In this document: positions 1 to 7,515 of the stretch, piece by piece
Numbering within the stretch: position 1 is the stretch's first letter
Layout of the letters: every line of letters starts with the position of its first letter
DNA from: CAIKMD01 sp036501365
GTDB lineage: Bacteria > Pseudomonadota > Alphaproteobacteria > ATCC43930 > CGMCC-115725
Assembly (NCBI GenBank): GCA_036501365.1
Contig: DASYAL010000013.1
Location: forward strand, 186,001 to 250,000
Length of the DNA: 64,000 bases
Direction: 5' to 3'
Translations under genes and position numbers: made by a program
The notes under the pieces: model-generated
What the model was told of the DNA's origin: nothing
The model's database searches: none
The model's input: only the letters and a program-made list of their open reading frames with translations

Positions 1-1
1 C

Positions 2-451
2 GGCGTGTTCGTCCAGGTTTTCGGCGACAAGGCGCTCGATTCCGCGCTTCTCCGCATCCCGCTCGTCGGCTTCCTGCCGCCCGACGACCCGCGCGTCGTT
101 CGCACCGCCGAAGCGGTCGCGCGCGATTTGATGGAAAACGGCTTCGTCTTGCGCTACCGCCCCGATGAAGCGCCGGACGGACTACCGCATGACGAAGGCG
201 CGTTCCTCATCTGCTCGTTCTGGCTTGCGGACAACTTCGCCCTGATGGGTCGCGAGACGGAAGCGCGCGCGCTCTTCGAGCGGCTCTTGGCGATCCGCAA
301 CGATGTCGGCCTGCTGGCGGAGGAATACGATCCGGCAGCGAAGCGGTTTCTCGGCAACTTCCCGCAAGCCTTCTCACATGTCGGCTTGATCAACACCGCG
401 CATAATCTGTCGTTGCAGCGAGGCCCCGCCGATCACCGCGCGGCGCATTGA
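2..451 (+). CDS. GH15 glucoamylase-like protein, C-terminal part only
   Basis: This is the 3' end of a gene whose start lies left of the window. About 149 residues are visible. They match the C-terminal half of the (alpha/alpha)6 barrel of bacterial GH15 enzymes (glucoamylase, glucodextranase or trehalase type). The stretch LLAEEYDP followed by GNFPQAFSHVGLINTA is the family hallmark and carries the general-base glutamate. Proteins of this type remove glucose from alpha-glucans, or split trehalose, in the cytoplasm. A second GH15 gene sits at 41117-42949 with the same C-terminal hallmarks but clear sequence divergence, so they are paralogs rather than a recent duplication. Substrate cannot be read from this fragment. 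Family assignment is secure; the boundary at 2 is only the window edge. Confidence 0.85.
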   Translation, partial: GVFVQVFGDKALDSALLRIPLVGFLPPDDPRVVRTAEAVARDLMENGFVLRYRPDEAPDGLPHDEGAFLICSFWLADNFALMGRETEARALFERLLAIRNDVGLLAEEYDPAAKRFLGNFPQAFSHVGLINTAHNLSLQRGPADHRAAH

Positions 452-461
452 GCCGCAGCCG

Positions 462-875
462 CTATTTCCGGCGACGCATACCCAAGAGCAACCCGCCGAT
501 CGCGGCGGCGATCACGAGCTGAGGGACGTGATGCTCGAACATGCCGGCCAGCTCCTTGCTGTTTAATACGCTCGCCAGCGCCGGCGCCCGCGGCGCGCGG
601 GCGATCCGTCGGGCAGCGAAGCCGAAGATGAATGTCCCGGCCAACAGGACGACCGCCACGACAAGCGCGGCCCGGGCCGGTCCAATTACAGTGGCGAGCC
701 ATAGCCAAAGCGCCGCGGATGCCCAGCCGAGGGCGCCCAATCCGGCCATGGCGGCCAGCACGCCGCAGACCGTGGCGCCGATGATCCGTCGTTTGATGCC
801 GGTCCGGGACGGCGCGACGACCTGATGCAGAACGACACGCGCGGCGAGCCCGATGAGATCTTCGGCGACGGGCAT
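462..875 (-). CDS. YqjE-like / phage holin superfamily membrane protein
   Basis: A 137-residue protein with two adjacent hydrophobic stretches at roughly residues 32-57 and 61-88 and a third hydrophobic segment near the C-terminus (about 118-132), ending in MRRRK. This architecture fits the holin superfamily III/YqjE group of small inner-membrane proteins. It starts 9 nt after the stop of the DUF883 gene, the same pairing as YqjD-YqjE in enterobacteria, where the products are linked to stationary-phase membrane association of ribosomes. No lytic role is implied: there is no phage gene nearby. The function here is inferred from the pairing only. Confidence 0.6.
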   Translation of the reverse strand: MPVAEDLIGLAARVVLHQVVAPSRTGIKRRIIGATVCGVLAAMAGLGALGWASAALWLWLATVIGPARAALVVAVVLLAGTFIFGFAARRIARAPRAPALASVLNSKELAGMFEHHVPQLVIAAAIGGLLLGMRRRK

Positions 876-884
876 CAGACCGGC

Positions 885-1160
885 TCAGCGCAACAGGATA
901 CGGCTACTGACGAAGCCGACGGCGAAGGCGATGAGCAGGCTGGCTAGGGGCTTTTCCTCGACGGCCTGTGCCAGCGCGGCGGCCTGGCGCTGGCCTTCGG
1001 AGGCGATCGTACCATAGAGCCGGCTCGCCTCTTCGCTGACGGTATCGCTCGCGCCCGACTTGACGTGCTCCATCAGCCGGGCCAGGTCCTTTTTAAGCGC
1101 TTGGATATCGTCGACGATCTTCTCGAGATCGTTATCGGCGTTCGCCGTGTCGCTCGCCAT
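885..1160 (-). CDS. DUF883 (YqjD/ElaB) family protein
   Basis: A 91-residue protein with a charged, helical N-terminal two thirds (KIVDDIQALKKDLARLMEHV, coiled-coil-like) and one C-terminal transmembrane anchor of about 18 residues ending SSRILLR. That is the standard layout of YqjD/ElaB proteins, which sit in the inner membrane and can bind ribosomes in stationary phase in E. coli. I chose the ATG at 1160 because AGGAGG lies about 4-5 nt upstream; a GTG at 1175 in the same frame would place the Shine-Dalgarno sequence inside the gene. It is followed directly by the YqjE-like gene, so the two are probably one transcript. A related-looking tail occurs in the small protein at 33067-33279. Confidence 0.75.
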   Translation of the reverse strand: MASDTANADNDLEKIVDDIQALKKDLARLMEHVKSGASDTVSEEASRLYGTIASEGQRQAAALAQAVEEKPLASLLIAFAVGFVSSRILLR

Positions 1161-1302
1161 CTCGCCTCCTGCCACAAGAAAGTACGCGCTGTCGAAAACG
1201 CATTGCCGCAGCTTCCGTTCCGGCGTCAGCGGTCGTTTGTGCCTGATCGTGTCGCTCGGCCGCGCAATGTCAATAAGCCGGCGCGGACCGGCTGGGTGTC
1301 GG

Positions 1303-1482
1303 TTACGGCGGCGACGACGGGCCGCGCGTTACCATCGACGCGATCAGCGAGACGACGAACAGCACGAGGAAGATGAAGAACAGCAGCTTGGCGATTTCGG
1401 CGGTGGCGACCGAAATGCCGGTGAAGCCCACCAGCCCTGCAATCAGCGCGATGACGAAGAAAATCGCGGCCCAGTAGAGCAT
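1303..1482 (-). CDS. DUF1328 (YtjA-type) small membrane protein
   Basis: A 59-residue protein beginning MLYWAAIFFVIALIAGLVGF, with two transmembrane segments separated by a short turn (GISVATAEIAK) and a short polar tail. The MLYWA start, the GFxG turn and the FFIFLVLF second helix are diagnostic for DUF1328. Members are widespread in proteobacteria, often near stress genes; their function is unknown. The start at 1482 is preceded by GGGAGAA at a suitable distance. It lies about 100 nt downstream of ppgK on the same strand and could be the last gene of the pentose phosphate operon or have its own promoter. The 142 nt between it and the DUF883 gene hold nothing I can identify. Confidence 0.85.
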   Translation of the reverse strand: MLYWAAIFFVIALIAGLVGFTGISVATAEIAKLLFFIFLVLFVVSLIASMVTRGPSSPP

Positions 1483-1580
1483 GGCGTCGTTCTCCCGTAT
1501 AGGCGGAGCGGTGTGTGCTCCGGGAGACCGGTCCCCATGATGACAGTCATCCGGTCGTCGAAAGATAACAGCACGGAAAG

Positions 1581-2378
1581 CTAAAGGTTGCGGCGCCGGG
1601 CTTCCTTGCGCGCGTCGCGACCGCCCTCGGGCGCGAACAGCTCGTCGAGCTCCGGATCCCAGAGATGGACGCCGCCGGTGATGCCGTTGACGTTGGCGGC
1701 GAGCTTGACGTTCTCGGGCAGCTTGAAGTCGATCCGCGCCGCATTGCCGCCGCCCAGATGGAGCGTGTCGTAGTTCACCAATGTGGCGACGATGACCAGT
1801 GCCTTCTTGAGGCGCTCGTTCCATTTGGCGCGGCCTTTGCCGCGCCGCACCGCGTCGCCGATATACCGGTCATAGGTAAGACCGTGGCGCAGGGGATGCT
1901 GGCCAAGCTCGAGATGCGGCAGCAGCCGGCCGTTGTAGAAGAACGACGAGCCGATGCCGGTGCCGAGGGTCAGGACGCATTCGAAGCCTTTTCGGGCGAT
2001 GACTCCGAGCCCTTGCACATCGGCATCGTTGAGGATGCGCGCCGGCTTGCCGAACCGTGCCGCGAGGGCATCGGCGAGCGCGAATTTTCGCCAGAAGTCG
2101 GTGCCGAGATTGGGCGCGGTATAGACGACGTTGCGCTTCACATAGCCGGGAAAGCCTGCGGAGATCCGCTCGAACGGCGGAAGCTGATCGACCAGCCGCG
2201 CGACCGTGCCGAGGAGCGCCTGCGGCGTCGTCGGATGCGGCGTCAACTCGAGTACCTCGGATACCAGCATCTTCCCGCTGCGATCGAGGACCGAGGCCTT
2301 GATGTGCGAGCCACCGATATCGATCGCGAGGGTGCGCGGCCGCACCGCAGCCCGCGGTCGCCGACGCCGGACGCTCAT
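1581..2378 (-). CDS. ppgK: Polyphosphate glucokinase, ROK family
   Basis: A 265-residue ROK-fold sugar kinase. The N-terminal phosphate loop is AIDIGGSHIKASVLD (from about residue 17), followed by the NDAD catalytic-base motif and LTLGTGIGSSFFYNG. The ELGQHPL segment replaces the zinc-binding cysteine motif of ordinary ROK kinases and repressors, and the LGGGNA motif lies near the C-terminus. These are features of the polyphosphate/ATP glucokinase branch, which makes glucose-6-phosphate from glucose. The start at 2378 overlaps the pgl stop by 4 nt (ATGA), so translation is coupled. As last gene of gnd-zwf-pgl-ppgK, it would feed G6P to Zwf. The glucose could come from the GH15, TreZ or alpha-glucosidase products encoded in the same window. 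Use of polyphosphate rather than ATP is inferred from family resemblance. Confidence 0.85.
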   Translation of the reverse strand: MSVRRRRPRAAVRPRTLAIDIGGSHIKASVLDRSGKMLVSEVLELTPHPTTPQALLGTVARLVDQLPPFERISAGFPGYVKRNVVYTAPNLGTDFWRKFALADALAARFGKPARILNDADVQGLGVIARKGFECVLTLGTGIGSSFFYNGRLLPHLELGQHPLRHGLTYDRYIGDAVRRGKGRAKWNERLKKALVIVATLVNYDTLHLGGGNAARIDFKLPENVKLAANVNGITGGVHLWDPELDELFAPEGGRDARKEARRRNL

Positions 2379-3136
2379 CGCGGCGCGTTGGTAGCGGCGG
2401 CGCGATCGAGGAACCAGCGCAGCCGGCCGGCCGGGTGGATCATCGCCGCCGGCAGCGTGTCGTCGTGTCCGAGCCGCGAAACGATGTCGCGTTTCGTGGC
2501 GCCGGTGACGAGAAACGCGACCTCGCCGCTGCTTTCGAGCGTCGGGATCGTCAAGGTGACGCGCGGCTCGGGCACGCTCGCATCGCTGACCCCGATCGCC
2601 CAGCGCTTGCGCTCGTTCAGCGCCGGATTGGCGGGGAAGAGCGAAGCGGTATGGCCGTTGTCGCCGACGCCGAGCAGCGTCGCGGCAAAGAGCGCGCGAT
2701 TGGCGGCGAGCCGCTCCGAGCCGTAGAACGCCTTCAGCGCCGCCTCGTAAGCCGCCGCAGCCTGGTCGGCCTTGCCGGACGCGGTCGGCACCGGATGGAT
2801 GTTCGCCGACGGAATCGGCACATGGTCGAACAGCGCCTCGCGCACCATGTGATAATTGCTGCGACCGCTGTCGGCCGGAACGACGCGCTCGTCGCCGAAG
2901 AACCAGTGCGCGCGCGTCCAGGGAAAGCGGTCGCGGAACGGCGGTTGCGCCAGCATCGCATAGACTTGGCGCGGCGTATTGCCGCCGGCGAGGCAGAGCG
3001 CGGGCTTGCCCTCGACCGCGAGCGCGCGCTCCAACAGCCACTCCGCCACCGCGCGGGCCGCGGTCTCGGGGTCCGGAAGAACGTGCCGCTCGATCTGTGC
3101 CGCGTTCGCCATTGTGATTCGAGCCCTGATCATCAT
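2375..3136 (-). CDS. pgl: 6-phosphogluconolactonase
   Basis: A 253-residue protein of the glucosamine-6-phosphate isomerase/6-phosphogluconolactonase (DevB) family. It hydrolyses 6-phosphoglucono-lactone to 6-phosphogluconate, the second oxidative pentose phosphate step. Visible motifs are LCLAGGNTPRQVYAML near residue 47 (sugar-phosphate binding), FFGDERVVP, and LLGVGDNGHTASLFP with the catalytic-site histidine. The first ATG (3136) overlaps the zwf stop as ATGATGA; a further in-frame ATG at 3112 (MANAAQ) is an alternative start. Sits between zwf and ppgK with overlaps on both sides, so all four genes are probably translated from one message. Confidence 0.93.
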   Translation of the reverse strand: MMIRARITMANAAQIERHVLPDPETAARAVAEWLLERALAVEGKPALCLAGGNTPRQVYAMLAQPPFRDRFPWTRAHWFFGDERVVPADSGRSNYHMVREALFDHVPIPSANIHPVPTASGKADQAAAAYEAALKAFYGSERLAANRALFAATLLGVGDNGHTASLFPANPALNERKRWAIGVSDASVPEPRVTLTIPTLESSGEVAFLVTGATKRDIVSRLGHDDTLPAAMIHPAGRLRWFLDRAAATNAPR

Positions 3137-4677
3137 GGCCGGTTCTGGCCCACTTCGATCCGCCGCCAGTGGCGACCGTCGCGAGCCATGAGATCCTCGG
3201 CGCTGCCCGGACCTTCGCTGCCTGCGGGGTAAATGGCAAGGTCCCGCGCCGGGGCCTCATGCCAGTCGTCGAGGAAAGGCTGAACGATGCGCCAGCCGGT
3301 CTCGATCTCATCGGCCTGCTGGAACAGGGTCGCATCGCCGATCATGCAATCGAACAGCAGCGTCTCGTAGCCGGTGCTCGGCGCAGCATCGAAATAATCC
3401 TTGTAGTTGAAGTCCATCCGCACGCCGCCGAGGGCGAGTTGCGGCCCCGGCACCTTGGCGTTGAATTGCAGCGCGATGCCCTCGTCGGGCTGGATGCGCA
3501 GCACCGCGAAATTCTCGCCGAGCGCGTCGATCGGCGTCTCGCGGAACGGCGTGAACGGCGCCTCCTTGAACTTGATCGCGACCTCGGTGCGCCGCGCGAC
3601 CAGCGCCTTGCCGGTGCGGAGATAGAATGGAACACCGGCCCAGCGCCAATTGTCGATCATCAGCCGCAAGGCGACGTAGGTCTCGGTGGTGCTGTCGCGC
3701 GACACATCCGGTGCCTGGCGGTAGCCGACGATCTGCTTATCCACCACTGTGCCGGCCGCATATTGGCCGCGCACCGCATCGCGCATCGCCGTATCGGCGG
3801 TGAAGGGATGGACGGCGTGCAGCACCTTCGCCTTTTCGGCGCGCACCTCGTTGGCGACGAAGCTGGTCGGCGGCTCCATCGCGACCAGCGTCAGCAATTG
3901 AAAGAGGTGGTTCGGCACCATGTCGCGCAACGCGCCGGTCGCGTCATAGAACTTGCCGCGGCCCTCGACCGCGACGGTCTCCGCCGCGGTGATCTGCACA
4001 TGGTCGATGCGATCGCGATTCCACAACGATTCGAAAATGCCGTTGGCGAAGCGCAGTGCCATGATGTTCTGCACCGTCTCTTTGCCAAGGAAATGATCGA
4101 TCCGATAGACCTGGGCTTCGGCGAAGACCGTCAGCAGGTGGCGGTTGAGGGCCTGGGCGGAGATGAGATCGGTCCCAAACGGCTTCTCTATGATGATGCG
4201 GCGCCAGCCGTCGTGCTCGTCCTTTTCCTTCGCTAGCCCCTTCTCACCGAGGCGCTTCACGATCGGCACGAAAGCCGTCGGCGGCGTTGCCAGGTAATAG
4301 AGCCGGTTGCCTGGGATCCGCCGCTCGTTTTCGATGCGCTTCAGCGTCTGGTCGAGGCGGTCGTAGGAAGCGGGATCCTCGAACTCGCCCTGGACATAGC
4401 TGCTGCGCTCAATCAGCCACGAGACGGCCGCGGGCTCGAGTTTCTCCTTGATGTGCTCTTCGAGCGCTTGCTTGAGCAGGCGACGAAACTCGTCATCCGA
4501 TCGGTGCGAATGAGCAAGGCCGACGATCGCGAAAGCATCGGGCAGCCGCTTCTGCACCGCGAGGCGATAGAGCGCGGGTACCAGCAGGCGCGCCGTCAGA
4601 TCGCCGGAGGCACCGAAAATGACGAAGCTGCAAGCATTAGCTTGCCGCACGCCGCGCGCGTCACCGGCTGGTGCCAT
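3133..4677 (-). CDS. zwf: Glucose-6-phosphate 1-dehydrogenase
   Basis: A 514-residue protein, slightly longer than the usual 480-500. It has the Rossmann nucleotide motif FGASGDLTAR at residues 21-30, IIEKPFGTD near 162 and the substrate/catalytic signature RIDHFLGKE at 192-200. It oxidises glucose-6-phosphate to 6-phosphoglucono-lactone with reduction of NADP(+). The start at 4677 has AAGGAAAAGG just upstream and overlaps the 3' end of gnd by 17 nt. Position between gnd and pgl gives the complete oxidative branch of the pentose phosphate pathway in one operon, with Dps and SodB immediately upstream. That suggests NADPH supply under oxidative stress (inference). Confidence 0.95.
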   Translation of the reverse strand: MAPAGDARGVRQANACSFVIFGASGDLTARLLVPALYRLAVQKRLPDAFAIVGLAHSHRSDDEFRRLLKQALEEHIKEKLEPAAVSWLIERSSYVQGEFEDPASYDRLDQTLKRIENERRIPGNRLYYLATPPTAFVPIVKRLGEKGLAKEKDEHDGWRRIIIEKPFGTDLISAQALNRHLLTVFAEAQVYRIDHFLGKETVQNIMALRFANGIFESLWNRDRIDHVQITAAETVAVEGRGKFYDATGALRDMVPNHLFQLLTLVAMEPPTSFVANEVRAEKAKVLHAVHPFTADTAMRDAVRGQYAAGTVVDKQIVGYRQAPDVSRDSTTETYVALRLMIDNWRWAGVPFYLRTGKALVARRTEVAIKFKEAPFTPFRETPIDALGENFAVLRIQPDEGIALQFNAKVPGPQLALGGVRMDFNYKDYFDAAPSTGYETLLFDCMIGDATLFQQADEIETGWRIVQPFLDDWHEAPARDLAIYPAGSEGPGSAEDLMARDGRHWRRIEVGQNRP

Positions 4678-5683
4678 GGCCTTTTCCTTGGCTGGCCGCG
4701 CCCGACGCTTTCGGCTCGACATGCCCGCCGAAGCCCTTGCGCATTGCCGACAGTAGCCGCATGGCGAAGCTCTCCGGCTCGCGCGAGCGGAAGCGGGCAA
4801 AGAGCGCGGCGGAGAGCACGTCCACCGGCACGGCCTCCTCGACCGCGGCGTGGATCGTCCAGCGGCCTTCGCCCGAATCCTCGACGTAGCCGGTATAGCC
4901 TTCGAGGCCCTCGTCCTCGGCGAGTGCCGCCGCGCTGAGATCGAGCAGCCAGGACGAGATGACGCTGCCGCGCCGCCACACCTCGGCGATATCGGGCAGG
5001 TTGAGCGTGAAGCGGTGTTCCGCCGGCAAGGCCTCGCTCGCCGCGCCCTGCAGAACGTCGAAGCCTTCGGCATAGGCCTGCATCAGGCCGTATTCGATGC
5101 CGTTATGCACCATCTTGACGAAATGCCCGGCGCCGACCGGACCGGCATGGAGATAGCCCTTCTCGGGTCGCGGGTCGCGCTTCTCGCGATGCGGCGTGCG
5201 CGGAATGTCGCCGCTGCCGGGCGCCAAGGTGGAAAAGATCGGATCGAGCCGGTCGATCACCGGCTTGTCGCCGCCGATCATCAGGCAATAACCGCGCTCC
5301 AAGCCCCAGATACCGCCGCTGGTGCCGGCATCGACATAATGGATGCCCTTGGCGGCGACGACGTGCGCGCGGCGGATATCGTCCTGCCAGAAAGTGTTCC
5401 CGCCGTCGATGATGACGTCGTCGCGGCCCAGGATATTCCCGAGCGCCGCCACCGTGTCCTCGGTCGGGCCGCCGGCCGGGAGCATGACCCAGACGGCCCG
5501 TGGCGGACGGAGATGCTTCACGAGGTCATCGAGGCTGGCCGCGCCCGCGATCGCCTTGCGATCGGCTAGCGCACTCACGGCATGGGCGTCGCGATCGAAT
5601 ACGACACATTCATGACCGTTCGCGGTCAGGCGGCGGGTAATGTTGCCGCCCATCCGTCCCAACCCTATGACCCCAAGTTGCAT
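4661..5683 (-). CDS. gnd: 6-phosphogluconate dehydrogenase, short (YqeC/GndA-like) decarboxylating form
   Basis: A 340-residue enzyme, about 130 residues shorter than the classic E. coli Gnd, which places it in the short class. It begins MQLGVIGLGRMGGNI (NAD(P)-binding GxGxxG). It has DGGNTFWQDD, a motif present in this class, and VGAGHFVKMVHNGIEYG with the catalytic lysine and the substrate-binding HNGIEY. The reaction is oxidative decarboxylation of 6-phosphogluconate to ribulose-5-phosphate; the short class often prefers NAD(+), which cannot be decided here. I chose the ATG at 5683 because GGGAGGG sits about 6 nt upstream; a TTG at 5698 would lie upstream of that site. The gene starts 29 nt after dps on the same strand. 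Confidence 0.92.
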   Translation of the reverse strand: MQLGVIGLGRMGGNITRRLTANGHECVVFDRDAHAVSALADRKAIAGAASLDDLVKHLRPPRAVWVMLPAGGPTEDTVAALGNILGRDDVIIDGGNTFWQDDIRRAHVVAAKGIHYVDAGTSGGIWGLERGYCLMIGGDKPVIDRLDPIFSTLAPGSGDIPRTPHREKRDPRPEKGYLHAGPVGAGHFVKMVHNGIEYGLMQAYAEGFDVLQGAASEALPAEHRFTLNLPDIAEVWRRGSVISSWLLDLSAAALAEDEGLEGYTGYVEDSGEGRWTIHAAVEEAVPVDVLSAALFARFRSREPESFAMRLLSAMRKGFGGHVEPKASGAASQGKGHGTSR

Positions 5684-5712
5684 CGTCCGCCCTCCCAATG
5701 GGTCAGGTGGGG

Positions 5713-6243
5713 CTACGCGGCTTTTGCTTTGTCGTCAACCCGCTGCAAATAGCTGCGGAGCATCCACGCCTGCTTCGCATGATACTGCATCCGGCGAATG
5801 AGGATATCGCCCGTCTCGACGTCGCCCGCCTGCTCGGTGACCTCGAAGACCTCGCGCATCCGGCGTATGACATGCTCGTTATCGGCCGACGCGGCCGCGA
5901 TCATCCGCTCCGGGGGCAGGATGCTCTCCTCGTCGGAAATCTTCGACAGCTTGCGGAACTGCGGGAAGCTGCTCGGCGCGAATTCGCCGATCGCGCGAAT
6001 CCGCTCGGCGAGCTCGTCCGCCGCCATCGCGAGATCGGTGTATTGCTGCTCGAAGAGTGCATGCAACTCCCCGAACATCGGGCCGGTCACGTTCCAATGG
6101 AAATTCTGTGTCTTGAGGTAGAGCAAATACGTGTCCGCCATGACGCCCGCCAGGCCTTGCGCCACTTTGGCAAGTTCCTTGGGCTTCAATCCGAGATCGC
6201 CGGCGACGCTGTTTCCGTCCGTGCGGCGCACCGCTACATCCAT
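5713..6243 (-). CDS. dps: Dps-family ferritin-like DNA-protection protein
   Basis: A 176-residue four-helix-bundle mini-ferritin. The intersubunit ferroxidase ligands are present: H49 in QNFHWNVTG, H61 in GELHALFEQQ, and D76/E80 in AADELAE. Dps dodecamers oxidise and store iron using hydrogen peroxide and so protect DNA. The N-terminus is short and only mildly basic, so DNA binding is uncertain. The start at 6243 has GGGAGAG upstream. A strong hairpin lies only about 30 nt upstream, leaving little room for a separate promoter, so transcription may partly come from sodB read-through. It is followed after 29 nt by gnd, which may place iron/peroxide defence and NADPH generation on one transcript. 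Confidence 0.92.
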   Translation of the reverse strand: MDVAVRRTDGNSVAGDLGLKPKELAKVAQGLAGVMADTYLLYLKTQNFHWNVTGPMFGELHALFEQQYTDLAMAADELAERIRAIGEFAPSSFPQFRKLSKISDEESILPPERMIAAASADNEHVIRRMREVFEVTEQAGDVETGDILIRRMQYHAKQAWMLRSYLQRVDDKAKAA

Positions 6244-6273
6244 GTCCCACTCTCCCTTTGCTCGCATGGAAAG

Positions 6274-6297
6274 CGGCGAGCGCCGAAGCGCTCGCCG
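6274..6297 (-). terminator. UUCG-tetraloop hairpin between sodB and dps
   Basis: A perfect 10-bp inverted repeat with a 4-nt loop. In the minus-strand RNA it reads CGGCGAGCGC, UUCG loop, GCGCUCGCCG, followed by CUUUCC. The UUCG tetraloop closed by a C-G pair is exceptionally stable. The short U tract makes it a plausible intrinsic terminator of sodB, or a stabilising/processing element that partly separates sodB from dps and the downstream genes. It sits 45 nt after the sodB stop. Confidence 0.6.
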
Positions 6298-6342
6298 TTC
6301 CCCTCAAACGTGCGCCGACCGCAATCGTTCCGCCGAGCGGTC

Positions 6343-6960
6343 TTACGCTGCCGCGGTACCGTGATGGCGCGATAGATTCTGGGCGACGAAATCCCAATTG
6401 ATGAGTTGCTCGACGAAGGCCTTCACAAAATCCGGCCGCTTGTTCTGGTAGTCGAGATAATAGGCGTGCTCCCAGACGTCGCAGGTGAGCAGCGGGATGC
6501 CGTGGCTGGCGAGCGGATTGGCCGCGTTCGACGTTTTCATGACCCTGAGCTTGCCGTTCTCGAGCACCAGCCATGCCCAGCCGCTGCCGAATTGCGTCTG
6601 CGCCGCCTCGGCGAATTGATGGGCGAATTTGTCGAAGCCGCCGAAGGCCTGATCGATACGCGTCGCGACATCGCCTTGCGGCTTGCCCCCGCCTTTATGC
6701 TTCATGCAATGCCAGAAGAAATCGTGGTTCCAGGACTGCGCCGCGTTGTTGAAGATTTGGACCTTCGATTCGTCTTTCGCCGTCGCGCGAATGATGTCTT
6801 CCAAGGATTGGCTGGCCAGCGGCGTACCGTCGATCAGCTTGTTCAGCGTGTCGATATAGGCCTTGTGATGCTTGCCGTGGTGGAACTCGAGCGTCTTCGC
6901 CGACATCGCGGGCTCGAGGGCATCCTTGGCGTAAGGCAGCGGCGGAAGTTTGAAAGCCAT
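6343..6960 (-). CDS. sodB: Superoxide dismutase, Fe type
   Basis: A 205-residue Fe/Mn-SOD family enzyme converting superoxide to oxygen and hydrogen peroxide. Metal ligands are visible: H27 (EFHHGKHH), H79 (SWNHDFFW), D161 and H165 (DVWEHAYYLDY). The glutamine at position 75 in NNAAQSWNH, just before the second ligand, favours the iron type over the manganese type. There is no signal peptide, so it is cytoplasmic. It is the first gene of the minus-strand stress and pentose phosphate series; the peroxide it makes is the substrate for Dps iron oxidation next door. Upstream (6961-7111) I see no gene. Confidence 0.95.
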   Translation of the reverse strand: MAFKLPPLPYAKDALEPAMSAKTLEFHHGKHHKAYIDTLNKLIDGTPLASQSLEDIIRATAKDESKVQIFNNAAQSWNHDFFWHCMKHKGGGKPQGDVATRIDQAFGGFDKFAHQFAEAAQTQFGSGWAWLVLENGKLRVMKTSNAANPLASHGIPLLTCDVWEHAYYLDYQNKRPDFVKAFVEQLINWDFVAQNLSRHHGTAAA

Positions 6961-7111
6961 CGCATCCTCTCAATCTGACATAAGTGCAAGAATCGGGCGC
7001 GCCGGATCGTGCAGCCGCCCAAAAGGTAACGGGCGGCCTTGGGCTCAGTTCCGGGCGTTGCTCGCGTGAACTTGCGGCGGCATCGCGGATTTTTCCTGCA
7101 TCACGCCCGCT

Positions 7112-7378
7112 ATGACGGCACAGCGCAAGCGACGTGCCCACGCCTTTGCACAAAGGCGGCCCTGGCGTGACCCCAAGCTGATCGCGCGCTCGGCCGAGCA
7201 CAGCCGGCGGCGCAAAGCCAGCCCTTGCAATCGGCCCTGTCGATGCTGACTTTCTACATCAACCGGGGCGGGCCGGAACCTCCTCACGGCCGAGCGGCGT
7301 GCGCTGACGCGCGCGAAGTCGAAGTTGCGTCGGATTTACGACAGACCCGCTGTCTTCACGCAGCGCAAAATAAGGTAA
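7112..7378 (+). pseudogene. Degenerate DUF3175-like gene with two compensating frameshifts
   Basis: Reading from ATG 7112, the first frame gives DPKLIARSAEHSRRRKASP and then runs to TGA at 7247. Near 7225-7228 the conserved continuation moves to another frame, QSALSMLTFYINR (7228-7266). From 7277 it returns to the original frame as NLLTAERRALTRAKSKLRR to a stop at 7376-7378. Joined, these match the core of DUF3175, a small proteobacterial family of unknown function (DP..IARSLKRSAE.SRRRK..P..SAMSML.FYINRAG..L), as I remember it. The layout is one -1 and one +1 event, with total length still a multiple of three. The LKR of the core and the usual N-terminal part are missing, so decay looks real, although sequencing errors could mimic the shifts. 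No other gene lies between 6961 and 7515. Confidence 0.6.
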
Positions 7379-7515
7379 AAACGAGGCCGATGCGAGGCCG
7401 ATGGGAGTCGACAAAATGCTGGTACAGCCACGGTTTTTCTTGAAGCGGCCACGCTTTTGCCCCCTTCGCACCTGCATAATTTTTGCCGTTGGTAATTCCT
7501 AGGGGATCGTAGTCT

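Noticed and set aside
462..875. Phage holin as evidence for a prophage
   Set aside because: No phage structural, integrase or lysis genes are nearby; the pairing with DUF883 fits the YqjD-YqjE type membrane proteins.
1581..3335. A 584-codon open frame covering ppgK and running on upstream
   Set aside because: Only the last 265 codons make a ROK protein. The upstream part is the out-of-frame shadow of pgl, and the real start is fixed by the ATGA overlap at 2375-2378.
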